A stretch of DNA of 64,000 bases from Fundidesulfovibrio terrae. Lineage in GTDB: Bacteria; Desulfobacterota; Desulfovibrionia; Desulfovibrionales; Desulfovibrionaceae. Position numbers and translations under genes: made by a program. Location: contig NZ_JAKZFS010000003.1 of assembly GCF_022808915.1 (NCBI RefSeq), positions 186,001 through 250,000 on the forward strand, written 5' to 3'. The notes beneath the pieces are model-generated. The model made no database searches. It was given only the letters and a program-made list of their open reading frames with translations, and was not told where the DNA came from. Position 1 is the stretch's first letter. Each line of letters begins with the position of its first letter. Positions 43,494-52,386 of the stretch are shown here, in pieces.

Positions 43494-45284
43494 TCACACG
43501 GCCACCACCCGGTTGCGGCCGGAGCGCTTGCCTTCGTACAAGGCCTCGTCGGCACGGCGGATCACCTCGGTCACGGATTCGCCGCCACGCACCGTGGAGA
43601 CGCCGAACGTGGCCGTGAGGCGAAGCGTGCGCCCGTCATAAGAGTACGCGCGCTCCCTGATGCTCCTGCGGATGCGCTCCGCGATGCCGGAGGCCACCTC
43701 CTGGCCGGTCGCGGGCAGGAACAGCAGGAACTCCTCCCCGCCCCACCGGGAGAGGATGTCGTAGGGCCGAACCTCGCGGGAGAGGTCTTCGGCCACCAGC
43801 CGAAGCAGCAGGTCACCCGCCTCGTGCCCGTACAAGTCGTTGACCTGCTTGAAGAAATCTATGTCGCACAGGACCACGGAAAAAACGTCTCCGGTCCGCA
43901 GGGAGCGCTCATGCTCCCTGGCGGCCGCCTCCTCCACGTGCCTGCGGTTGTACAGGCCGGTGAGGCTGTCGGTCCGGGAAACCAGCTCAAGGCGGGAGTT
44001 CATCTTCTCGAGGGAGGACTTGGCCAGCTCCAGCTGCTCGTTGGCCTCCTGAAGTTGGCGCGTGCGGCTGGCCACGATCTCCTCCAGGGAGGCGTTCAGC
44101 CGCTTAAGCTCCAGCTCCACTTTCCTGCGTCGGGACCGGTTCACGGCCAGCCCAACGACTAGGGCGGTCTCGAAAAACAGCACGGCGACCCCGCCGAGGA
44201 TGTACCATTTGTGCAAGCTCCAAGCCGACGGCTCCCGGAATTCGATCCTGGAGCCCTTGGGCAGGGTCGTCTCGCTGATCTTCCAGCGCTCAAGTTGGCG
44301 CCAGTCGAACACGTATTCGCTGGCAGCCGGATACGGCAGCCGCTCGGGCTCGTGACGGGCATCCAGTCTGGCGAGGGTCTCCTCGGCCAGCCTGCGCCCG
44401 AAAAGCTCGAAGCTGAAGAGGTAGCCGCCCACCGCCCCGCCGCCCAGGGAGGGCTCCACCACCGTAAACACCGGGGCCGTGGACACCTGGCACACGCTCT
44501 TCAGGACGTCCTCGGGAATGAAGGAGTCGCCACGGGCGTCCCTGAGCCAGCGCATGAACAGCACCGCGCCGTCCGCGCCCGCCCCGCCGACGGTCTCCAG
44601 CATCCGCGCGAGGGAGAGGCCACCCGTGAAGACGAACCGCGCGCGGCCCTGATACGACTGGGCCACATGCTCCATCTTTCTTCGTATGTTGCGTTCCTCG
44701 TCGGAATCACCGAGCACCACGTACACCGTCTTCGTCGCAGGGCGCGCACGGAAGATGATGTCCACGCTTTTCATGAAATCGGACTGTTTGGACGCAGTGA
44801 AATCGTCCTCGGGCTGGGCCTCCAGCGCGGCGTTCTCGTCCCGGGGAAACACAACGGGCACGCCCGGGAACATCCTCTCCCCGTACGTGTCGAAAAACTG
44901 CCGTAGCGGGCCACCGGACACCACGATGTCGGGTCTTAAGCGGGAATATTTCTCCTGGAAGAAGCGGGCCACGTCGGCCAGGTAGGCTTCCTCGTCGGTG
45001 AAGCGCGCCAGGTCGAGATATTCGTAGGAAATGCGGATGGTGCGCCTCGATTGCAGCAGCCGTTCGCGAAACCCTTTCACCAGTTGGGCATGGACGGGGT
45101 AGTCCTGGGTGAAGGGGAAGAGGATCAGGACGTTCTTGTCGTCCTGTCCAGAAGCAAGGCCCGGGGCCGGGGAGGCGGATGCGAAGCCGGACAGGCACAG
45201 CGCCGCCAGCAGGAGCACGGAAAGAAGCCGGGCCAGGCGCGCCAGCACCGGTTTGCGGCCACCGCGGGGCAATCGTTTGAACAT
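43494..45284 (-). CDS. Diguanylate cyclase with periplasmic ABC-substrate-like sensor domain
   Basis: A 596-residue protein. A signal helix (LLSVLLLAALCLSGFAS) leads a periplasmic domain of about 300 residues with the two-lobed ABC substrate-binding look (NVLILFPFTQDYPVHAQLVK; DIVVSGGPLRQFFDTYG; TKTVYVVLGDSDEERNIRRK). A membrane helix (GGVAVLFFETALVVGLAV), a coiled coil, and a GGDEF domain with DSLTGLYNRRHVEE, DIDFFKQVNDLYGHEAGD and active site GGEEF complete it. RPYD five residues before GGEEF forms an inhibitory I-site, so c-di-GMP synthesis with product feedback is predicted. The start at 45284 is preferred over 45395 because it begins the signal peptide. Confidence 0.9.
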   Translation of the reverse strand: MFKRLPRGGRKPVLARLARLLSVLLLAALCLSGFASASPAPGLASGQDDKNVLILFPFTQDYPVHAQLVKGFRERLLQSRRTIRISYEYLDLARFTDEEAYLADVARFFQEKYSRLRPDIVVSGGPLRQFFDTYGERMFPGVPVVFPRDENAALEAQPEDDFTASKQSDFMKSVDIIFRARPATKTVYVVLGDSDEERNIRRKMEHVAQSYQGRARFVFTGGLSLARMLETVGGAGADGAVLFMRWLRDARGDSFIPEDVLKSVCQVSTAPVFTVVEPSLGGGAVGGYLFSFELFGRRLAEETLARLDARHEPERLPYPAASEYVFDWRQLERWKISETTLPKGSRIEFREPSAWSLHKWYILGGVAVLFFETALVVGLAVNRSRRRKVELELKRLNASLEEIVASRTRQLQEANEQLELAKSSLEKMNSRLELVSRTDSLTGLYNRRHVEEAAAREHERSLRTGDVFSVVLCDIDFFKQVNDLYGHEAGDLLLRLVAEDLSREVRPYDILSRWGGEEFLLFLPATGQEVASGIAERIRRSIRERAYSYDGRTLRLTATFGVSTVRGGESVTEVIRRADEALYEGKRSGRNRVVAV

Positions 45285-45407
45285 CCCGTATTGCCTTTGT
45301 CTTCCCCCCGCCACGCGGCATCCGTCGGGGATACCGCCCTGCAACCGTGCACACTCCGGCGCGGGGGACAGTTTCGATGGAACGATCCGGAGCACTCTCC
45401 GGGGGGC

Positions 45408-45965
45408 CTAGCCGGGCCGCCCCAGCTTCTTCCTGTAGCGGTCGAACTCGGAGAAGATGCAGCCGCAGTACGGTTGCCTGTAGAGTTCCCATTCTTTCGA
45501 GAGGCGTATGCCCTCCTCCCAGCCCGGCCGGTAGTCGGCGTAGGCGAATTCCACGTCATGCGTCCTGGCGGCAGCCTCCCCGGCCGCGCGGATGGCCGCG
45601 TGGTCCTGGTATTTGCTGTAGAGGAGCGTGGTGGAGAAGGCCGCGCAGCCAGTGGCGCGGGCCTCGCGCGCGGCCCGGTCCAGCCGGAGTTCGTAGCAGA
45701 AGCGGCAGCGGTCCTTCTCGCGGAAAGCCGCCTGGCGCAGGAACAGGGCCGGGTCGTATTCGGCGTCGGAGAAGGTCATCTCCACGCCCAGGCGGCGCGC
45801 AACCTCGGCCAGGGCGTCACGGCGGCGCAGGTATTCCATGAGGGGGTGGATGTTTGGGTTGTAATAGAACCCGCGAAAATCCCTCCCCCCGGCGGCCAAG
45901 GCCTGGAAGACCGTGATGGCGCAGGGGCCGCAGCAGGCGTGCACCAGAATCGGTCCCGCGCTCAC
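45408..45965 (-). CDS. queH: Epoxyqueuosine reductase QueH
   Basis: A 185-residue QueH (former DUF208), the alternative enzyme reducing epoxyqueuosine to queuosine in tRNA. Conserved cysteine motifs are HACCGPC (about residues 9-15), CRFCYELRL and QPYCGCIFSE; YYNPNIHP and YSKYQDH are also typical. The start is GTG at 45965 with GGGGA upstream. It follows rng in the same direction by 58 bases, so the two are probably co-transcribed. Confidence 0.93.
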   Translation of the reverse strand: MSAGPILVHACCGPCAITVFQALAAGGRDFRGFYYNPNIHPLMEYLRRRDALAEVARRLGVEMTFSDAEYDPALFLRQAAFREKDRCRFCYELRLDRAAREARATGCAAFSTTLLYSKYQDHAAIRAAGEAAARTHDVEFAYADYRPGWEEGIRLSKEWELYRQPYCGCIFSEFDRYRKKLGRPG

Positions 45966-46023
45966 GGGAGCCGTCCCCTGGTCCGGCGGACGGCCCCAAG
46001 GCAGTGCGGCATCGCCACGGCGG

Positions 46024-47481
46024 CTACTCCGGCAGGATGTGGATGGCCTTCTGGTACTGCTCCTCCAGGGCCTGCAAGCGCTGGCGCTTCTGGTTGAGCA
46101 GGTAGAAGGACAGCTCGGGCCCGGCCCTGAAGGTCACGGCCTCGCCCGCTCCGGCGCGGCGCAGCAGGCGGTAGAGCTCGCGCAGGGCCATGAGGGACTG
46201 CCACTCCAGGTTGCGCCGGGTGCCCGTGCCCTGGCAGCAGGGGCAGGTCTCGGTGGAGACGGACATGGCCGAGGAGCCCATGCGCTGGCGCACGATCTCC
46301 ATGAGCCCGAAGCGCGAGATCTTGCCTACGTCGTGGCGGGCGCGGTCGATCTTCATGGACGACTTCATGGCCTTTTCCACTTCGGCCACGTGCTTGCGGT
46401 CCTTGAGCTCGATGAAGTCCACCACCACCTGTCCGCCGATGTCCCGCAACCGCAGTTGGTTGGCTACCTCGGCGGCGGCCTCCAGGTTGGTCTTGAGGGC
46501 CATTTCCTTGAAATTGGTCTCGCCGCCGATCTTCCCGGAGTTCACGTCCACGGCGGTGAGGGCCTCGGTGTGGTCGATGACCAGACGCCCGCCCGAGGGC
46601 AGGGTCACTTCCCGGCCGTGCAGCTGCTCGATCTGCTTGCGCAGGCTGAAGCGCTCCCACATGGAGTGCTCGGCGTCGGTGTGATGGCGCACCAGCCCCT
46701 GGCGGCGCGGGAACACCAGCGCGGCCATCTCGGTGACGCGCTCGGCGGTCGCCTTGTCGTCCACCCAGACCTCGTTCACGTCATCGGTGAGGTAGTCGCG
46801 CACGGCGCGGGCGGCCAGGTCCGGCTCCTGGTAGATCATGCTGGGGGTGGGGACGCTGGTGCCGCGCCCGCGCACGTCCTTCCAGAGACGCTTGAGGTAA
46901 CTGATGTCGCGCTCGAGCGCCGCCTTGGACTGTCCGATGGAGGCGGTGCGCACGATGACGCCGATGCCCTCGTCCAGCTTCACCCCGGCGGCGATCTCCT
47001 TCAGGCGCTTGCGTTCCTCGTCGTCCTCCACCTTGCGGGAGATGCCCTTCTGCTCGCGCCCGGGGGTGAGCACGAAGTAGCGCCCCGGCAGGGACAGGTA
47101 GCTGGTGACGAACGCGCCCTTGTTGCCGGTGGGCTCCTTCACGACCTGGATGAGGATCTCCTGGCCCTTCTTGAGCACCTTCTGGATGGGCGGATACTTG
47201 CCCTTGCGCTCGGTATTGGAGTCTTCCAGGTAGTATTCGGGGTGGACCTCGTCGATCTGGAGGAAGCCGTTTCTTTCGGCCCCGTAGTTGATGAAGGCCG
47301 CCTGCAGGGAGGGGTCGACGTTGTGTATCTTGCCTTTGTAGATGTTGCCGCGGGTCTTGGCCTGGTGGGTCATCTCCACGTAGTATTCCTGGAGAACCCC
47401 GTCTTCGGTTACCGCCACCTCGACTTCCTCTCCGGGAAGCACCGAGATGAACATCTTACGTTTGCGCTTCTTGGCCGCCAT
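46024..47481 (-). CDS. rng: Ribonuclease E/G family protein
   Basis: A 485-residue RNase G-like endoribonuclease for rRNA and mRNA processing. The start at 47481 (MAAKKRKRKMFISVLPGEEV) has AAGGAG about 8 bases upstream; longer in-frame readings lack this. It contains the S1 domain (GNIYKGKIHNVDPSLQAAFINYG), the 5' sensor/RNase H-like region (VRTASIGQSKAALERDI), the catalytic Asp residues in LTAVDVNSGK and GQVVVDFIELKDRKH, and the Zn-link CPCCQGTG. It lacks the long C-terminal scaffold of RNase E. Confidence 0.92.
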   Translation of the reverse strand: MAAKKRKRKMFISVLPGEEVEVAVTEDGVLQEYYVEMTHQAKTRGNIYKGKIHNVDPSLQAAFINYGAERNGFLQIDEVHPEYYLEDSNTERKGKYPPIQKVLKKGQEILIQVVKEPTGNKGAFVTSYLSLPGRYFVLTPGREQKGISRKVEDDEERKRLKEIAAGVKLDEGIGVIVRTASIGQSKAALERDISYLKRLWKDVRGRGTSVPTPSMIYQEPDLAARAVRDYLTDDVNEVWVDDKATAERVTEMAALVFPRRQGLVRHHTDAEHSMWERFSLRKQIEQLHGREVTLPSGGRLVIDHTEALTAVDVNSGKIGGETNFKEMALKTNLEAAAEVANQLRLRDIGGQVVVDFIELKDRKHVAEVEKAMKSSMKIDRARHDVGKISRFGLMEIVRQRMGSSAMSVSTETCPCCQGTGTRRNLEWQSLMALRELYRLLRRAGAGEAVTFRAGPELSFYLLNQKRQRLQALEEQYQKAIHILPE

Positions 47482-47541
47482 GAAAAATCTCCTTCCTGGA
47501 CGTCCGCTTGCGCCGGTCATGGGGCGCTGTGCTTCGGTTTC

Positions 47542-47562
47542 GCCTTCCTCGACGAGGAAGGC
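47542..47562 (-). other. Palindrome in the rng leader
   Basis: GCCTTCCTCG-A-CGAGGAAGGC lies 60-80 bases before the rng ATG in a 175-base gap after the radical SAM gene. There is no T run. It could structure the rng leader, as RNase E/G genes are often autoregulated, but this is only a suggestion. Confidence 0.35.
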
Positions 47563-47656
47563 CGGGCGTCCGGCTGGCGCGGCGCGGCCTCCTGGGGATC
47601 GCCCCGGGGCGCGCGGCGCGCGTTGAAAACTCGAAATTCCCGGGAAAGCACCGCGC

Positions 47657-48643
47657 TTACGCGCGTGAGCCGTCCCCACGCAGGTAGAACGTCTCGCCGC
47701 CCAGGCGCGTGGGCTTCACAAGGCCGCGCCGGGCGAGATCGTCCAATAAATTCAGCAAGGGTTCCTGGGCCACTCCCAATGCCTGGGCGAGGCCCTGGGC
47801 CGACTGCGGCCGCCTGGCCAGCGAATCGAGCACCCTCATGCTCAGGGCCTGTAGCTCCTCTTGTGCCGGATTGTCCAGAGCGAGGCCGAAATGCTTGGCC
47901 TTTTCCGGCTCCGGCGCGACGCTTTCCGTTGCGAGGCACAAGCCCTCGCGGAAGCGTTCCAGGGTCTCGGGCGGGGCAGGCAGGGCCTGGGGATACGCTC
48001 CGGGACGGGTCATGGTGACCACATCCACCCGGTCGGGAGCGAGTTCGGCCACGAAGGCGCGCAGCCGTTGCAGGTTCTCCAGCGAATCGTTCACCCCGGC
48101 CAGCACCAGCACTTCCAGGCAGAGCTTGCCGGTGAAGCACTTGCGAAATTCCAGGAGCCCCCGCCGGATGTCCACCAAGCTCATCCCGGAGAGCGGTTTG
48201 TTGATGGCCGCGAACTCCGTGGGCACCAGGGAGTCCATGGAGGGCAGCACGATGTCCGCCAGGGCCAGCTCCGTGCGCACCTGGGGGTCGTTTATGAGGC
48301 TCGAATTGGTCAGCACGGCCACGGGTACGCCCGGGACCAGCTCGCGCACGCCCTCGATGATGCGCCCCATGTCGCTGTTGAGCGTGGGTTCGCCCATGCC
48401 GCCCAGGGTGACGACCTCGAAGTCGGGATGGGGGGAGAAAAGCCAGCCGGCCAGCTCGCCCAGGAGCCTGTCCGCCGGGACGTAGGGCTTGCGGGTCCGG
48501 GTCAGAGCGCGGGTATGCCCCACTTCGCAGTAGAGGCAGTCGAAGGAGCAGATTTTGGCCCCGAGGAGGTCGAGGCCCAGGGACGCCCCGAGGCGTCCGG
48601 AGCGGACGGGGCCGAAGATCAGCCCATGGCCGTCAGCTTGCAT
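47657..48643 (-). CDS. Radical SAM protein with C-terminal winged helix
   Basis: A 328-residue protein. The cluster motif CSFDCLYC (C-x3-C-x2-C) is near residue 32 in GAKICSFDCLYCEVGHT. FEVVTLGGMGEPTLNSD and VAVLTNSSLINDP are the SAM-barrel strands. The last 70 residues resemble a winged helix (ARRPQSAQGLAQALGVAQEP; LLDDLARRGLVKPTRLG). It resembles a COG0731-type radical SAM group; the reaction is unknown. AGAGG precedes the ATG by 7 bases. It is divergent from trmI. Confidence 0.83.
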   Translation of the reverse strand: MQADGHGLIFGPVRSGRLGASLGLDLLGAKICSFDCLYCEVGHTRALTRTRKPYVPADRLLGELAGWLFSPHPDFEVVTLGGMGEPTLNSDMGRIIEGVRELVPGVPVAVLTNSSLINDPQVRTELALADIVLPSMDSLVPTEFAAINKPLSGMSLVDIRRGLLEFRKCFTGKLCLEVLVLAGVNDSLENLQRLRAFVAELAPDRVDVVTMTRPGAYPQALPAPPETLERFREGLCLATESVAPEPEKAKHFGLALDNPAQEELQALSMRVLDSLARRPQSAQGLAQALGVAQEPLLNLLDDLARRGLVKPTRLGGETFYLRGDGSRA

Positions 48644-48726
48644 GATCGGGCCTCTGCTTGACAGGCGTGGCCGGTGAGGCCAGAGTGGCGCGCTTCATAT
48701 CACGCATAAAAAGGAATCGTTCCGGC

Positions 48727-49632
48727 ATGATCCAAACCGGTGAGTTGGTACTTCTCATAAGCCCCGAGGGCAAGCGCTATCTTCGCGCCCTGACCCCCGA
48801 GCACACCTTCCACACCCAGGACGGCATCATCAAGATGGGTGACGCGGCTCAGGCGGGATTCGGCGCGGTGATCCGCACCCACAAGGGCCAGCCCTACCGG
48901 GTAATGCGCCCCACCCTCTACGACTGCATCAAGGGTGTGCGCCGCACCACCACCATCATGTACCCCAAGGAAATAGGGTACATCCTGCTCAAGCTGGGCG
49001 TGGGCCCGGGCAGGCGCATCGTGGAGGCCGGGAGCGGCTCCGGCGGACTCACCACCGCCCTGGCCTGGATGGTCGGGGACACGGGCAAGGTCTACACCTG
49101 CGAGCGGCGCGAGGAATTCTCCAAGGGCGCCAGGGAAAACCTGGTGCGCGGGGGCCTGGACCATCGGGTGGAGTTCTTCCACCGCGACATCGCCGAGGGC
49201 TTCCCCGAGGAGGCGCGCGGCGCCGACGCCCTGTTCCTGGACGTGCGCACGCCCTGGGACTACCTGGACCAGGCCGCGGACATCGTCTGCCCGGGCGCGC
49301 CCATCGGCTTCCTGCTGCCCACGGTGAACCAGATCTCTGACCTGCTGCGCGGGCTCGAAACCTCGCGCTTCGAGGACGTGGAGGTGCTGGAGATCATGCT
49401 CAGGCGCTACAAGCCCGTGGCCGACCGCCTGCGCCCCGAGGACCGCATGGTGGCCCACACGGGCTTTTTGGTCTTCGCCCGGCACAAGGGCATCGAGTAC
49501 GAGGAGGAATCCGCTCCAAGGGCGGAGGCCGCCGGAGGCCAGGAACTCGAGGCCGTACAGGCCCAGCCGTCGCAGGACGCCCTGGCCCTGGGGCCGGAGC
49601 ATTGCGGCGAGGCCGGGGAAGCATCCGAATAG
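48727..49632 (+). CDS. trmI: tRNA (adenine-58-N1) methyltransferase TrmI
   Basis: A 301-residue TrmI-type m1A58 methyltransferase. The N-terminal beta domain has LVLLISPEGKRYLRAL and the family motif RPTLYDCIKGVRRTTTIMYP. Motif I is VEAGSGSGGLTTALAW, then GADALFLDVRTPWDYL, GFLLPTVNQI and a C-terminal R-x-A-H-TGFLVFARH region. About 50 extra Glu/Ala-rich residues end the protein. The start at 48727 follows AAGGAA; the frame is open upstream to 48658 but lies over the likely promoter (TTGACA at 48658). Confidence 0.9.
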   Translation: MIQTGELVLLISPEGKRYLRALTPEHTFHTQDGIIKMGDAAQAGFGAVIRTHKGQPYRVMRPTLYDCIKGVRRTTTIMYPKEIGYILLKLGVGPGRRIVEAGSGSGGLTTALAWMVGDTGKVYTCERREEFSKGARENLVRGGLDHRVEFFHRDIAEGFPEEARGADALFLDVRTPWDYLDQAADIVCPGAPIGFLLPTVNQISDLLRGLETSRFEDVEVLEIMLRRYKPVADRLRPEDRMVAHTGFLVFARHKGIEYEEESAPRAEAAGGQELEAVQAQPSQDALALGPEHCGEAGEASE

Positions 49633-49684
49633 ACTGCCGCGGGCGCAAGCGGCCCAGACGCCTGTGCGAACACCACGAATCACG

Positions 49685-49712
49685 CGGCCCGGGAGCATCC
49701 CGGGCCGTTTTT
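49685..49712 (+). terminator. Rho-independent terminator after trmI
   Basis: CGGCCCGGGA / TCCCGGGCCG perfect 10-bp stem, loop GCA, then TTTTT. Its tail touches the stop codon of the convergent arsC gene. Confidence 0.88.
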
Positions 49713-50149
49713 CATTCCTGAGCCCCGTCCAGATTCCCGGGCATCCCGGCCACGAAAGCCCTGATCTCGTCGCGCACCCGGCGGTAGTGCTCCAGGGCCT
49801 GCTCCTCGGTTGCGGCGTCTTTGGCCAGCGACGGCGGATCATCGAAGCCCCGGTGCATGCGCCTGGCCGATCCCAGGTACAGCGGGCAGGTCTCGGCCGC
49901 GTGCCCGCACAGGGTGATCACGTGGTCGAATTCGACCGGGGGCAGATCGTCCACGGCCTTGGAGGACTGCCCCGAGATGTCCACCCCGGCCTCGGCCATC
50001 ACCTTCACCGCGTTCGGATTCATTCCATGGCGGACCACCCCGGCGGAATACGGTTCGATCACGTCGCCCTTGAGCGCCCTGGCCCAGCCTTCGGCCATCT
50101 GGGAACGGCACGAGTTGCCCGTGCACAGAAAGAGAATGCGTTTTTTCAT
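49712..50149 (-). CDS. arsC: Arsenate reductase / low-molecular-weight phosphatase family protein
   Basis: A 145-residue LMW-PTP-fold protein. The P-loop CTGNSCR (C-x5-R) lies at about residues 9-15 in ILFLCTGNSCRSQMAEGWAR, and VITLCGHAAETCP carries the two further cysteines used by thioredoxin-coupled arsenate reductases. The start at 50149 begins MKKRILFLCTG; GGAGG lies 12 bases upstream. No arsR or arsenite pump gene is adjacent, so it stands alone, but a palindrome covers its upstream region. Confidence 0.88.
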   Translation of the reverse strand: MKKRILFLCTGNSCRSQMAEGWARALKGDVIEPYSAGVVRHGMNPNAVKVMAEAGVDISGQSSKAVDDLPPVEFDHVITLCGHAAETCPLYLGSARRMHRGFDDPPSLAKDAATEEQALEHYRRVRDEIRAFVAGMPGNLDGAQE

Positions 50150-50205
50150 TGGGAATATTTCCTCCATCCGGATGAACACTTTGTAATTCACGATTGTTAC
50201 ATTTT

Positions 50206-50223
50206 GAATATAGAAGCATATTC
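50206..50223 (-). promoter_or_regulatory. Palindrome in the arsC upstream region, candidate ArsR-type operator
   Basis: GAATAT-AGAAGC-ATATTC, perfect 6-bp arms, 57 bases before the arsC ATG. On the minus strand it contains TATATT, a possible -10. The surrounding 100 bases are unusually AT-rich for this window. Confidence 0.45.
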
Positions 50224-50376
50224 CGCACTTATAGATACACCCTTCACAGCGGGGGCATCTTCCGCTAGTAGTGACCCGCATTGGCCCTTTGCAGCTCCCG
50301 GGTAATCTGCTACCGCCGCCAAGGCGCGATGCACCGGCCAAGGCGTGCACGCCACGGATACGGAGTTTTCCCTTTC

Positions 50377-51129
50377 ATGACGGACGCACTGGAACGCATA
50401 GCGCAATTGTGGCCCGCCTCGGGCGAGGTGGTCGTCCTGACCGGCGCGGGCATTTCCGTGGCCAGCGGCATCCCCGACTTCCGCAGCCCCGGCGGGTTGT
50501 GGTCCCGCTACGATCCCATGCAGGTGGCCACCACCGACGCCCTTGAGAACAATCCCGCCGAGGTCTGGCGTTTTCTGATGGACGCGGTGCGGGTGATGTC
50601 GAGCGCTGCGCCCAACCCGGCCCACAAGGCCCTGGCAAGGCTGGAACAGGCCGGGCTCGTGCAGGCCATCGTCACCCAGAACATCGACGGACTGCACCAG
50701 CGGGCCGGATCGAAAAACGTGGTGGAATTCCACGGATCAATGGCCAGCTACCGCTGCAACGCCTGCTCGGCCCCCCACGATGCCGAGGCCGCCAAGGCCA
50801 TAACCGCCGCCACCGCCCCCTGGCGCTGCGCCTGCGGAGGCGTTGTCCGCCCGGACATCGTCTTCTTCGGCGAACCCATTCCCCTTGACGCACTGAACAA
50901 AAGCGGTCAATTGGCCTGCGGCGCAGGACTCACGCTTATCGTGGGCACGGCCTGCGAAGTGGCCCCGGCAAGCTCGCTGCCCTTGCTCACCAAACAGTAT
51001 GGCGGCAAGGTGGCTGAGATCAACCTGATCCCGGGCCGGCTGGCCCACATGTGCGACGCGAGCCTTACGGCCAAGGCCGAGGACGCCCTGCCCGCCCTGG
51101 CGGACATGCTTTTAGAACGACGCAATTGA
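50377..51129 (+). CDS. cobB: NAD-dependent protein deacylase (sirtuin, CobB type)
   Basis: A 250-residue sirtuin that removes acyl groups from lysines using NAD. VVVLTGAGISVASGIPDFRS is the NAD-binding GAGxS motif. VTQNIDGLHQRAG and the catalytic His in VVEFHGSMAS follow. Zn ligands lie in CNAC and CACGG, then VRPDIVFFGEP and LIVGTACEVAPASSLP. The start at 50377 is the ATG of MTDALERIAQLW with GGAG about 12 bases upstream; the frame is open further upstream but without supporting signals. tolQ begins 19 bases after its stop. Confidence 0.92.
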   Translation: MTDALERIAQLWPASGEVVVLTGAGISVASGIPDFRSPGGLWSRYDPMQVATTDALENNPAEVWRFLMDAVRVMSSAAPNPAHKALARLEQAGLVQAIVTQNIDGLHQRAGSKNVVEFHGSMASYRCNACSAPHDAEAAKAITAATAPWRCACGGVVRPDIVFFGEPIPLDALNKSGQLACGAGLTLIVGTACEVAPASSLPLLTKQYGGKVAEINLIPGRLAHMCDASLTAKAEDALPALADMLLERRN

Positions 51130-51148
51130 ATCGATTCGAGGTAACGAC

Positions 51149-51901
51149 ATGCTTGATACCCTGACGCCGCATGGCGGCATGCTTGACATGCTCCTGAACG
51201 CCACCCTCACCGTCAAATTCGTGCTGGCCATCCTGGTGTGCATGTCCCTGGCGAGCTGGAGCATCATCTTCCTCAAGCTCTTCACCTTGAGCTCCGCCCG
51301 AAAGGACGCGGCTCACGACTCCAAGCTGTTCCAGGAATCCGAAAACCTCAAGATGGCCATGCGCACCGTGAGCCAGAACAAGAACTCCCCCTGCTACGCC
51401 GTGGGCCTGCAGGCGTTCGAGGAGCTCATGCGCATGGAGGAGGCCGACCTGGACCCGGCCGAGAAGTCCCGCGTGGCCATGGACAACATCCGCCGCACCC
51501 TGCGCCAGGCCGTGGCCTCCGAACTCGGAATGCTCACCAAGTCGCTCTCGTTCTTGGCCACCTGCGCCAACGCCACCCCGTTCATCGGCCTGTTCGGCAC
51601 GGTGTGGGGCATCATGAACTCCTTCCACGCCATCGGCCTGCAGCAGTCCGCCGCGCTGGCCTCAGTGGCCCCGGGCATTTCCGAAGCCCTGGTGGCCACC
51701 GCCATCGGCCTGGGCGTGGCCATCCCGGCCACCCTGGCCTACAACTTCTTCCTGGGCTACATCCGCCACATCGAGCGCGAGCTCATCGGCTTCTCCGGCG
51801 CGTTCCTGAACCGCATCCAGCGCGAAGTGAGCTGGGCGCCCAAGCAGCCCGCACGTACGGATGCCCCCCGTCCCGCCCCCCGCGTGAGGGAGGACTACTA
51901 G
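51149..51901 (+). CDS. tolQ: Tol-Pal system protein TolQ
   Basis: A 250-residue MotA/TolQ/ExbB-family membrane protein, the proton-channel partner of TolR that energises TolA. Helix 1 (LTVKFVLAILVCMSLASWSI) is followed by a cytoplasmic loop. The family motif LATCANATPFIGLFGTVWGIMN and ISEALVATAIGLGVAIPATLAYNFF form helices 2 and 3. GAGG precedes the ATG by 8 bases. The TolR gene starts one base after its stop. Confidence 0.93.
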   Translation: MLDTLTPHGGMLDMLLNATLTVKFVLAILVCMSLASWSIIFLKLFTLSSARKDAAHDSKLFQESENLKMAMRTVSQNKNSPCYAVGLQAFEELMRMEEADLDPAEKSRVAMDNIRRTLRQAVASELGMLTKSLSFLATCANATPFIGLFGTVWGIMNSFHAIGLQQSAALASVAPGISEALVATAIGLGVAIPATLAYNFFLGYIRHIERELIGFSGAFLNRIQREVSWAPKQPARTDAPRPAPRVREDY

Positions 51902-51902
51902 A

Positions 51903-52349
51903 ATGGGCATGTCCACCGGAGGCGGCGGGGACGGATTCCTCGCCGACATCAACGTCACGCCCTTCGTGGACGTGATGCTGGTGCTGCTCATCATCTTCAT
52001 GGTCACGGCCCCCATGATGACCCAGGGGCTCGAAGTGGACCTGCCCCAGACCAAGACCGTCACTACCCTGCCCAAGGACTCGGAAAACCTGGTGCTCACC
52101 ATCAAAAAGGATGGCTCCCTGCACCTGGCCGAGTACGAAGTGCCCATGGACGGACTGCAGGACCACGTGAAGCGCCTGGTCACGGACCAGAAGAAGATGC
52201 TCTTTCTGCGCGCCGACCGCGAGGTGCCTTACGGCGTCGTGGTGCAGGTGATGGGCCTGCTCAAGGGAGCCGGGGTGGACAAGCTGGGCGTCGTGGCCGA
52301 GCCCGAGCCCGCCAAGGACGACAAGTCCCAGGGACGCGCCAAGAAATGA
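51903..52349 (+). CDS. tolR: Tol-Pal system protein TolR (ExbD/TolR family)
   Basis: A 148-residue protein with one helix containing the essential Asp (INVTPFVDVMLVLLIIFMVT) and a periplasmic domain ending in the family repeat FLRADREVPYGVVVQVMGLLKGAGVDKLGVV. It forms the ion-driven stator with TolQ. It lies in the tolQRAB operon. Confidence 0.93.
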   Translation: MGMSTGGGGDGFLADINVTPFVDVMLVLLIIFMVTAPMMTQGLEVDLPQTKTVTTLPKDSENLVLTIKKDGSLHLAEYEVPMDGLQDHVKRLVTDQKKMLFLRADREVPYGVVVQVMGLLKGAGVDKLGVVAEPEPAKDDKSQGRAKK

Positions 52350-52386
52350 CCGCAGACAGGCTCAAGGCCGCTCTCAGATAATCGCC

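Noticed and set aside
45913-48018. A 701-codon plus-strand open frame opposite rng.
   Set aside because: It is antisense to RNase G, with composition typical of shadow frames.
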